A stretch of 64,000 bases of DNA from Clarkia xantiana subsp. parviflora (Eukaryota; Streptophyta; Magnoliopsida; Myrtales; Onagraceae), in the NCBI GenBank assembly GCA_036873135.1, contig JAPTYO010000005.1, forward strand, positions 8,286,166-8,350,165. Reading direction: 5' to 3'. Of this stretch, positions 53,691 through 62,540 are shown one piece after another. A model generated the notes under the pieces. The model was not told the origin of the DNA. It did not search any database and saw only the letters and a list, made by a program, of their open reading frames with translations. Position numbers and translations under genes: made by a program. The number at the start of each line of letters is the position of its first letter. The first letter of the stretch is position 1.

Positions 53691-54384
53691 TTATACAAAC
53701 CCTAATTGCCAGGATCTTGATCATGCTTTATGAGGGAAAAGATATAGAGAGGAATGACTTACCCGGTAATTGATTTCGATTCCTCTAATCTTCTTAGATT
53801 GTCGATGTGCTTCTGTAGAACGGTTCTACTTCTCTCCCTTGTCCATCCTTCTGTCAGAGACCAGTTGATGGAGAACTGCTCTTTCTCTCTGCGTCAATAA
53901 CTGGCAGGGAGAGAGGACCGTTTATAATATTAACCCTTTAATCTGGTACGTCCATCAAGTAACCAATTGAACGGTCTAGATTAAATCATACCATAAAGAT
54001 ATATATTGATATAATATAATATAACACATAATGTATTATATTATTCAATATATTTATATTCCTTAATATTATCTGGTCACATAATTAGAATATATATTGT
54101 AACATTAAATATATATTCTTACACAGTTCAGTTAAGTTCAGCAGAACTGAACTGAACTGGGTTCAGTTCAGCAGAACTGAACTGAACCCAGTTCTGCTGA
54201 ACTGAACTGAACCCAGTTCAGTTCTCAAACCATTGAACTAAGTTATTGAACTTACTAAGATAAATGATCCATATGACATCAACCGTCGGTGGAATCTCCT
54301 TGAACATTCTCATCTTGACTGAACTCTACAAAAGTTAACGAAAAAAAATTAATCAAGTAGACTAACAAATTACTAAATTAATTT

Positions 54385-56607
54385 TCAAGTCAGTGAATTA
54401 CCATTTTGAAACTTCTCGATTTCTTCAAAGTCTTCATCTGTTAGCAATGAGAATTGGGTTCCCTTAAGCCAATCTTGTGTGCATATAAGACTCTCAGCTG
54501 TAGTAGAGTCCAAACAACTACGATACTCACTGACAACTCTCCCTCCAGTGCTAAAAGCACTTTCAGAAGCTACCGTGGAAACCGGTATGGCCAACACATC
54601 CTTTGCAATAGAAGCAAGTACCGGAAGCCTATTCGAGTTCGCCTTCCACCAGTTAAGCAAATCAAGATCACTGTCCCGCTTATAAGGCTCAAGATCTTCT
54701 TTCAAGTACTTATCAAGCTCAGTTGTTGAACTTGATTGACCGGTATTGCCCGTTGCTTGCCAATATGCATTGGCATAATCATCATCATCATCATCATCAT
54801 CATCACCATCATCATCACCATCAATGTGCATCGGTTGGTGACTTGTAATGCCTTCGTTCACTTTTGCATATTGATCAAATTTTGACTTCAAATTAGTTTC
54901 CAAATCATGCTCGAGGACACCGGCTTTATGATGGTCATAGAAGGTGTTAAAATAGAACTCAGCACCTTTCATCTTTTGCATAGGATTAAGAACCAAAGCA
55001 ATCATCAAGAACATGTTAACCTTATACGAATCTCCCCAATATTTCATGAACTTTGCTTTCATCCTTGTAGCCATATCTTTAACTGATGGATCTCGGTTTG
55101 ACAATTTTTTGTTAATTGCCATCCCAATAGCAGACACCTCAACAATGTAACTACTAGCAGTAACATATGAAGATCCGGAAATGCGCATTGTAGCATTATA
55201 AAATGCCTTAAGAAAAGGCAAAATACTACGTGCATGACTCCAATCAGTAACTGTAGGGACACCATCCTTCTTTACAAGCTCCTCAGTGTACTTCTCTGTT
55301 TCATCTCCTTCTAATCGCTGAAACACCTTCTGATAGAGTAAAGCAACATCCAACATTTTATAGGTGGAATTCCATCGAGTTTCAACATCCAGTGACACTA
55401 TGCGATTAGTTGAAATATTTGCAGATTTGACATGAGTTTTAAATCTATCAAACCTAGATGTAGATCCTCTTACATACTTCACTGCATCACGGATTCTAGA
55501 AATAGACTTAACAATTCCAGACAACCCATCCTGTAGAACCAGGTTAAGGATATGAGCACAACAACGCACATGCATATGGTTACCATCCAAGACAGAACTT
55601 GTGCCCTCTTCTTCTATGAGCCATCTCTTCAGAAAATTCACTGTACCAGTGTTGGAACTAGCGTTATCCACTGTAATACATAAAACTTTCCTAATCTGCC
55701 ACTGCTGAAGTTTCTCCTTAATAACTCTACCCACTTGCTCACCTGTATGACCAGTAACTCGAGCAAAATTCAAGATCTTCTTATGCAATTTCCAGTTATC
55801 ATCAATAAAATGTGCAGTAAGGCTCATATAACTAAAGCTCTGACATGAAGTCCACAAATCAGTAGTTAGACAAACCTTACCTTTAACACTTCTGATGAAA
55901 TTCCCCAACTTTTCCTTCTCTTCCCCATACATTTGTAAAACGTCTCTGGTCAGTGTTCTGCGTGAGTGAACCTCAAACCTTGGTTGTAACACCTTAAGAA
56001 ACTGCCTAAACGCTTCATTTTCAACGAACCTAAATGGCAGCTCAGCAACAATAAACATTCGAACAAGCTCTCTACGACAAAGAGCTTGATCGAATTTAGG
56101 TACAGTTGAATGCAAAGGTGGTCGAGAAACAACACCACTGCTACCATCTGCCCTTTCACCATCTTCTTTTGGGAAAAAGTTATCTATGGTTACTTTGAAA
56201 GGAGATTGGTTACATCTTATCGTATGATTTTTCAAAGAACTTGTACCGTCAGCTACAATATGTGCACCACAGTACAAGCACTGACCAACAGGCTTACCCT
56301 TAGCACTAAATTTTTTCAACCTATCGTAATATTTCCAGTGTGGAGATTCATTTTTTCGACTCGCCTCTGGCTCCCATCCATATCGAGAATTGTTGCCTTT
56401 CTTTGGAGCTTTAGCAATTCTACTTGCCTCCGATGGAACTATTGACACCTCTGATGGTCCATCCAAATGAGGACATGCAGCTTCATCTACTTCTGCTGAT
56501 TGATTACCGTTTGATGGATCATCAATGTCAGCAATTTTCCTCTTAGGACGCTCTTTTTCTTGTACTCCACTGTTTCCTCTTCCAGAAGATGATGATGGTA
56601 GAGACAT
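54385..56607 (-). CDS. hAT family transposase, 740 aa, intact frame
   Basis: One uninterrupted frame from ATG at 56607. Residues 20-26 (RPKRKIA) form a basic nuclear-localisation-like patch. Residues about 88-132 are a BED zinc finger (GQCLYCGAHI..SLKNHTIRC). The RNase-H-like core has D250 in LTTDLWTS, D314 in ITVDNASSNT and E682 in VASESAFSTGGRV, the expected catalytic triad. The C-terminal dimerisation region (about 640-720) includes DLDLLNWWKANSNRLPVLAS. An acidic Asp run near residues 608-618 comes from a CAT-repeat tract at 54778-54832. Length and layout fit plant hATs of the Ac/RICESLEEPER type. The protein should cut and join the ends of this element. No stop or frameshift seen, so it may be active. 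Confidence 0.93.
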   Translation of the reverse strand: MSLPSSSSGRGNSGVQEKERPKRKIADIDDPSNGNQSAEVDEAACPHLDGPSEVSIVPSEASRIAKAPKKGNNSRYGWEPEASRKNESPHWKYYDRLKKFSAKGKPVGQCLYCGAHIVADGTSSLKNHTIRCNQSPFKVTIDNFFPKEDGERADGSSGVVSRPPLHSTVPKFDQALCRRELVRMFIVAELPFRFVENEAFRQFLKVLQPRFEVHSRRTLTRDVLQMYGEEKEKLGNFIRSVKGKVCLTTDLWTSCQSFSYMSLTAHFIDDNWKLHKKILNFARVTGHTGEQVGRVIKEKLQQWQIRKVLCITVDNASSNTGTVNFLKRWLIEEEGTSSVLDGNHMHVRCCAHILNLVLQDGLSGIVKSISRIRDAVKYVRGSTSRFDRFKTHVKSANISTNRIVSLDVETRWNSTYKMLDVALLYQKVFQRLEGDETEKYTEELVKKDGVPTVTDWSHARSILPFLKAFYNATMRISGSSYVTASSYIVEVSAIGMAINKKLSNRDPSVKDMATRMKAKFMKYWGDSYKVNMFLMIALVLNPMQKMKGAEFYFNTFYDHHKAGVLEHDLETNLKSKFDQYAKVNEGITSHQPMHIDGDDDGDDDDDDDDDYANAYWQATGNTGQSSSTTELDKYLKEDLEPYKRDSDLDLLNWWKANSNRLPVLASIAKDVLAIPVSTVASESAFSTGGRVVSEYRSCLDSTTAESLICTQDWLKGTQFSLLTDEDFEEIEKFQNGNSLT

Positions 56608-56722
56608 CTAAAGTGCAAAATATAAATCAGCACATCAATAACCAAGCTTCATATACTTACTACACAAAATATTTAGCGATAATTCTTTCAACCTATAATA
56701 TAAAATTTCATCGAACTGTCTG

Positions 56723-56876
56723 CAGAACTGAACTGAACCCAGTCCAGTTCAACAGAACTGAACTGAACCCAGTTCTGCAGAACTGAACTGGGTTCAGTTC
56801 AGTTCTGCAGAACTGAGAACTGAACTGAACCCAGTTCAGTTCTGCAGAACTGGACTGGGTTCAGTTCTGTTGAACT
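56723..56876. repeat. subterminal GAACTGAACCCAGTTC repeats, right block of hAT 1 (first part)
   Basis: About eight copies of (C/T)TGCAGAACTGAACTG and GAACTGAACCCAGTTCA. The block continues after the nested element at 57694-57955, so it was split by that insertion. Confidence 0.82.
56869..56876 (+). other. target-site duplication, left side of hAT-like element 2
   Basis: GTTGAACT, repeated at 57694-57701 on the other side. Confidence 0.88.
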
Positions 56877-57693
56877 TAGGGGTGAGCGTGGTCTGGTCCT
56901 GGTCAGGACCAGACCAAGACCATGCAAGACCATTTGTAAATGGTCCTCTTCCAAATGGTCTAGGACCAAACCAGGACCATTTGGACCATTTACAAATGGT
57001 CTTGGTCTTTTTGGTTCTGGTTTTGGTCCAAACCATTAGGACCATTTAGGACCATTTTTATTTTTTATGTTTTTTTTTAATTTAATTTAATTTTTTAAAA
57101 TTTGTTGAATATTATTTTTGTAATAAATTTAAATTGAAAATATGTTTATTATGATTATATATAATAGTTGAGATTGGTGTAATCAATACCTGATAAAGTG
57201 TTCAAATAAGTTTTATGGTTATACGATCCATAAATAACAAATAAGACACTGATCAAATTACATAACTTGGTGTAACAAAGTTACAACTTCCCTGAATTAG
57301 ACAGAAAATAAATCAAACACGAAAATGTAGTATTTTGGCACTTTGCACTTTACAAACATAAGCTTTTCATCTCTTTGTAGCAAGCAACTTCATAAACTAA
57401 TTATTCAGCTAATCTAATATTTCTCAAGTTTGCTCTCGACGCTCAGCGGAGGTTTTAACTTTTATTATAAATTATTATTTCCAGTTTTTTTTTTTATATA
57501 ATATAACGGTCTTAATGGTCCTAAATGGTCTCAAATGGTCTTAATGGTCTTGGACCGAAATTAAGACCAGGACCAATTAAGACCAATAAAAGAAGACCAT
57601 TGGTCTTGGTCCTAAACGGTCTTGGGCTAATGGTCTTGGTCTTGGGCGGTCTTTGGCTCGGTTATGGTCTTGCTAGACCATTGCTCACCCCTA
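56877..57693. mobile_element. hAT-like non-autonomous element 2 (817 bases), nested in hAT 1
   Basis: Ends are TAGGGGTGAGC and GCTCACCCCTA, a perfect 11-base inverted repeat with the TAGGG...CCCTA look of plant hATs, flanked by an 8-base TSD. There is no open frame of note. Both ends are rich in ATGGTC(C/T)/GGACCAT repeats (AAATGGTCCTAAATGGTC style), a repeat set unlike that of hAT 1, so it probably uses a different transposase. Confidence 0.88.
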
Positions 57694-57960
57694 GTTGAAC
57701 TGAACTGAACTGAACCCAGTTCAGTTCTGTTGAACTGAACTGAACCCAGTTCAGTTCTGCAGAACTCGGTTCAGTTCTGTTGAACTGAACCCAGTTCAGT
57801 TCTGCAGAACTCGGTTCAGTTCTGTTGAACTGAACCCAGTTCAGTTCAACAGAACTGAACCCAGTTCAGTCCTGCAGAACTCGGTTCAGTTCTGTTGAAC
57901 TGAACTGGGTTCAGTTCAGTTCAACAGAACTGAACTGAATTCGGTTCAGTTCTCGAACTA
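57694..57960. repeat. subterminal GAACTGAAC repeats, right block of hAT 1 (second part)
   Basis: A run of GAACTGAACCCAGTTCAG, TTCTGCAGAACTCGG and TTCTGTTGAACTG units, more than ten copies. Confidence 0.82.
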
Positions 57961-59045
57961 ATTGAGCTGTCGACGAACCCAAAATAAAAAATTCATCAAA
58001 AAATCGTTGTTGGTGATCCGAACGAGGAAGGCATTATTAAATTGTATCAATTGAAAGAAACGGATCGATTCAAACTCATTTAACGAAATCCTACAGAAAC
58101 AATAAACGCTATAGGAAGTTAGAATTTAGTAACTCACCGTAACAAATTGGACTGAGCAAAACTCGCCGGCGATGTGGTGGATGGAGGTCCGGCGGGAGTG
58201 CCCTGAGCAGCGTCTTCCTAGAGGAGCGGCAAATTTTTTTACTGGAGTCTGGCGGCTGTAATTAGGAGCGTAGGGTTTTTAAATTTTTTTTTTACAACCG
58301 GTTCAGAACCGGTTCTGAACCTGTATAGAACCAGCTGAGTACCGCTCCTGATTTATATATTAAAAACCAAACCTAATGCAAACCGGTTCGGCCAGAACCG
58401 GTTCTATCCGGTTCGGTTCAACCGAACCGGTTTTTTTTGCCCAGCCCTATAACCCGATCTCCCCTAGGGGAGATCGGGTGGGCTGACTCGATCTCCCCTA
58501 GGGGAGACCGGGTTGGCTCGCCCAACCTCTTCTAGGAGGGGGAGGGAAAGCTAACCCGATTTTAGGCCTTGGGGGTCGGATTTACCGCCCGACCCCATGG
58601 GCCCTCGATCTCCCTTTCACCCGGCCTACACTTAGCCAATTTTGCCCACCTCTCAATGCTTTAAGGGTTTAATCATGTTATTATGTGTTAACTGAGTACA
58701 TTTAGGGATTAAATGTGTCATTAAGCCACCTTAATGACACTGTCGCCTATAAATACTGCACAAGTTCCATTCATTCCAACGAGTTTACATCTTTGCATAC
58801 ATAGCTCTGCCTTCTCTCTAGGATTTTATCTCTCTAGAGAACTCAAACTTACTTAAGCATCGGAGAGGGTTCACCGAACACCACCCCCCCCTCTCCGTGC
58901 TCGGTACTGCTCCTTGTGCAGGTGGACAGGAAACGAAGGAACGGATCAGACAGACAAGCTAAACGGATCAAGAAAGAGAGCGAATAACCCGTGAGAAGTG
59001 CCACTCAGATTAGAGATCCGACGACCCGAGAGACACGATCTAACA

Positions 59046-59050
59046 GATGT
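59046..59050 (+). other. target-site duplication, right side of element B
   Basis: GATGT, matching 45258-45262. Confidence 0.88.
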
Positions 59051-59149
59051 AAACACACTTAGTCATGCTACTAAAGACTTACAGAAAAATGGAGAGAGAA
59101 TAGAGATTTCTAATAGGAATGAACATTATTAGTAAAAATAGGAGACAAA

Positions 59150-59425
59150 ATACCCATTAGTAAAACCTCCATACTTAGTAGTTTTCAAGATTCTCTCATT
59201 TCTTGAAGAAGAAGAAACTTGGGAGTAGCAAATTGAGAGGCCAAGCAAATTAGGAGGAAAAGCAATTTTTGGGCAGCCATCTACTCATCACCGGCGTCGA
59301 GATTTCCGGCCAAGCAAGGAGATCAAGGCGTGGCGGAGCATGGCGGCGCGTGGGCGATCGGCGGCTGCTGGAAGTTTTAGGCTGCTGTGGACGGCTCTCT
59401 GGTGTCGTCTCGAGGTGGTGAGTCC
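59150..59425 (+). other. putative first exon and splice donor of the antisense transcript in element C
   Basis: It contains TTCTTGAAGAAGAAGAAACTT, a GGGCAGCCATC block and a GC-rich segment ending CTCGAG|GTGGTGAGTCC or GAGGTG|GTGAGTCC. The same elements occur in reverse in D (15540-15270). A short open stretch from ATG 59341 (MAARGRSAAAGS) has no known domain. In accessory-gene orientation it lies about 2.2 kb upstream of the accessory exons (61.6 kb). The role is inferred from conservation. Confidence 0.4.
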
Positions 59426-59779
59426 AACTCCGGGTATGGCTGGACTATTTGCAACTTCACTTTGGCTCAATTTGACCTTGATCGTCTCTTGAAGTTGATT
59501 ACTCTAGAATGCACACAAGATGTTTGTTAAAATTTCTAAAAGAGGCTAGTTTCCCAAATTGTCCAAAATTTTGGCTAAGTGCTGAAAATTCATAAACATG
59601 ATAGTAAGTAGAAAACTCCCCTCATGTATGATGACCATTGTCGACATGTTGCACCATGACGTAGATAGAGTTCGAACATGCTTGATGTTGATTATTGATA
59701 GTTGATCATCTTTATCTCCTTCGTGATAAAACCCTTAGAGAATATCTCTTGGAAGTTGATGATTATTGTTTGACGTTCA

Positions 59780-60815
59780 TCGTCTCTCGTCTGCCATCAT
59801 GGAGAAATACTTAGAAAATATTTCTTGATTGTTGACACTTGCTACTTGATATGTGTCATCTGTCGTCTGCCATCATGGAGAAATACTTAGAAAATATTTC
59901 TTGATTGTTGACACTTGTTACTTGACATGTGTCATTTGTCGTCTGCCATCATAGAGAAATACTTAAAAAAATATTTCTTGATTGTTGACACTTGCTACTT
60001 GACTTGTGTCGTCTGTCATGTGTCGTCTGCTATCATGGTGAAACACTTAGAAAATATTTCTTGATAGTTGACGCTTGCTACTTGACATGTGTCGTCTGCC
60101 ACCATGGTGAAACATTTAGAAAATATTTCTTGATAATTGACGCTTCTGACAACTGCTGACATGGTGGAACACTTAGAAAATATTCCTTGATAGTCGACAC
60201 TTGTTGTATGTCGATTGCTGACATGGTGGAACACTTAGAAAATATTCATTGATAGTCGACACTTGTTGTATGTCGACTGCTGACATGGTGGAACACTTAG
60301 AAAATAATCCTTGATAGTCGACGCTTGTTATATGTTGACTTCTGACATGGTGGAACACTTAGAAATATTCCTTGATAGTCGACGCTTGTTATATGTCGAC
60401 TGCTGACATGGTGGAACACTTAGAAAATATTAATTGATAGTCGACACTTGTTGTATGTTGACTGCCGACATGGTGGAACACTTAGAAAATATTCGTTGAT
60501 AGTCGACGCTTGTTATATGTCGACTCCTGACATGGTGGAACAGTTAGAAAATATTCCTTGATAGTCGATACTTGTTATATGTCGACTGCTGTCGTGGTGG
60601 AACACTTAGAAAATATTCCTTAATAGTCGACACTTTTTATATGTCGACTGCTGTCTTGGTGGAACACTTAGAAAATATTCCTTGATAGTTGACGCTTGTT
60701 ATCTGCCGACTGCTGACGTGGTGGAACACTTAGAAAATATTCCTTGATAGTCGACGCTTGTTATCTGTCGACTGCTGACATGGTGGAACACTTAGAAAAT
60801 ATTCATTGATTGTTG
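59780..60815 (-). repeat. minisatellite of about 60-bp units with the AATATTTTCTAAGTGTT core
   Basis: On the minus strand each unit reads GAATATTTTCTAAGTGTTCC, then ACCATGTCAGCAGTCGACA and TAACAAGCGTCGACTATCAA. Eleven close copies lie between about 60160 and 60810 (spacing 60-64), with more diverged, longer units (about 80-90 bases) from 59790 to 60150. Same core as the arrays in E and D. Confidence 0.92.
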
Positions 60816-60819
60816 AGCT

Positions 60820-61560
60820 CCATGACCATACTAGTATATTGACTAGCATGTCGTCAACTCATCCATGCGTCCACTTGATATCATAAACATGATTGTTATA
60901 GAAGTTGATTTTAATCTTCTCTTGACTAATAGGAACACACGTCGTGGACGTGATTACTGCACGCGTGTTCATTTTGCGCGTCGTTTATTGCATGCATGAT
61001 CGTAGCGTGCGTGGTATGGTATCTTGAACACTTAGAATTTCCCAAGCATGCTAAGGCATATATTGTAGTCATTAAGCAATGGTGTAGTATTATGTAAGCA
61101 CGTCACTTGTCATGTACGTGCTTGATGCGCGCGCAGTTAGCGCGTGTATTGTAACCACTTGAACACTTAGATTTTTCCTTATATGCCAACATACATGTTG
61201 TAGACCTGCATTGATTAAAAGATACATGCAAGTATAAATGTTAGTGCCATAATCATATTCACACGTGTTACTTTAAGCAAAGGCATAGTATCATGTAGAC
61301 GCGCGTATGTAGGTGTCGGGACGAGGCCCATGTCGATATAGAGTTGCCCCCCGAGGGGGATGTTTCCTATGTGATGTATAGAGACTAATAATTCTATAGG
61401 TATGTAGATATCTCCATCAGGAGAGTGTTCGTTGCTTGGTGCTTGCATTGATGACTGTCACGTATACACGCGCTGAACAAGTTGTTGTTCACCCTTGTAA
61501 TTTGAGTTGTCAAAGCGTATATCCCAAAGTACACATCCGGGCTTAGTTGATTTTGCAGAC
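60820..61560. other. non-coding internal part of element C
   Basis: Contains single relatives of the ACACTTAGA core near 61027 and 61165. No gene recognised. In accessory-gene orientation it would lie in a large first intron. Confidence 0.45.
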
Positions 61561-61569
61561 ATGCGGCGT

Positions 61570-62540
61570 TGAGTCTCATGTCGATTTTTACGTGTTATCT
61601 CTTCTACCAAGAAGGTCGCGTCGCCTGCTATTCCTTCTGCACCTAAGGCTCCCGGGTATGGTCGTGGCAAGGGATTGATGAGTAAGATACTTCCTTGCGA
61701 TTTTCCTTCGTCTTGCTATTCTTCCTTGTTATTATTCTTAACTTGTCTTTATTTGCAGGTCGCTTGGCTCATGTGACTGAGCGTTTTGTTTCTATTTTGA
61801 ACTCCAACATTCCTGCTAAGAGATCCGATGCGGCGGGGCGTTCCTCGAGTGACCCCAAGCGCACTAAGGTCGGTGCGACAGGACAAACTCCTTCTTGTGA
61901 TAAAGGGAAAGGAGTGGACGGTCGTACAAAAGCGCCTTCTGCCCCATGGTCGAGGAATCGACCAGCGGAGGAGCGTACTCTTTGCCAAGGTATGTATCGC
62001 GTACTTATTTCTTTTGCTATCCTTCTTGTTTGCTTCTTTAATGGTAGTATTGCTGAGGGATCGCGCGCGTGCTGAGGGATCACGCGCATATGCATGTTCG
62101 CTTTGCCCCCGTGCGTCTTGCTTGCTTTATCCTTGTGAGTATCATTTTCTCCTTTGTATTTTTGTTTTTAATTATTTTTAAGAAGCATGATGTTGTTTGT
62201 TATGCAATGGCTGCAGCGAAGAGGAAAGCTCGCTGCTTGGATGCTAAAGTTGTTGGATTGAAGGCTTCTGCCTTTGTTTGATAGGCTCGAGTTGTTACTC
62301 TTTAATCTGAGACGACTATCCTTCGCAAGAAGGTTGCTGATGATAGCGAGGTGCGTAATTATTCCGTGATGACGTCTAGACAGGCGTTGGCGTCTTGATG
62401 CATGATTTATGCAGGATGTGTATACTCTTGCCCCTGTTCTTCCGTTTGATCAATCTTGGTATATTTGCTAAGTCTGCCACCAATCGTGTAGCACCCTTGC
62501 GCACTCAAGGTGCGGTTGCACATCGTGCAAATATTTGTGT
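61570..62540 (+). pseudogene. antisense accessory gene of element C, 3' part, degraded
   Basis: It starts inside the exon before the GGATTGATG|AGTAAG donor. The intron 61682-61758 is 77 bases, as in the central copy. The next exon (61759-61989) has AHVTERFVSILNSNIPAKRS, SSDPKRTKVGATGQTPSCDK and the GKGV..RTKAPSAP block, and ends at a donor, GCCAAG|GTATGT. After that only weak matches to the coiled coil (about 62200-62350) and the C-terminus (about 62415-62540) remain. The Transposase_28-like exon is missing upstream. Confidence 0.6.

Larger units (their letters stand above)
52952..58449 (-). mobile_element. hAT transposon 1, full length (5498 bases), apparently autonomous
   Basis: Terminal inverted repeats TAGGGCTGGGCA and TGCCCAGCCCTA, followed by subterminal (G)AACCGGTTC repeats and 8-base TSDs, define the ends. 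The single large gene (54385-56607, minus) is an intact hAT transposase. Both subterminal regions carry dense GAACTGAAC-type repeats. A second hAT-like element is nested at 56877-57693. Confidence 0.93.
45263..59045 (+). mobile_element. Family B LTR element, complete but non-autonomous, interrupted by a hAT transposon
   Basis: Two LTRs (45263-46010; 52763-59045 including the hAT) share TGATGGATATACGC starts and GATCTAACA ends, and are flanked by GATGT. Without the hAT the element is about 8.3 kb. The internal region has a primer-binding site, protease and gag fragments in disorder, a long non-coding part and an antisense accessory gene. No RT or integrase motif seen. Its stem-loop/PPT region, LTR structure and accessory gene show it is related to family A. 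Confidence 0.88.
52763..59045 (+). repeat. 3' LTR of element B, split by the hAT transposon
   Basis: LTR parts 52763-52951 and 58450-59045, about 777 bases after removing the hAT and one TSD copy. It is longer than the 5' LTR mainly because of an extra CTCCCCTAGGGGAG-containing unit of about 34 bases (58458-58491). Confidence 0.87.

Noticed and set aside
56110..56445. Plus-strand open frame opposite the hAT transposase
   Set aside because: Antisense shadow of the intact 740-codon frame; no domain seen.
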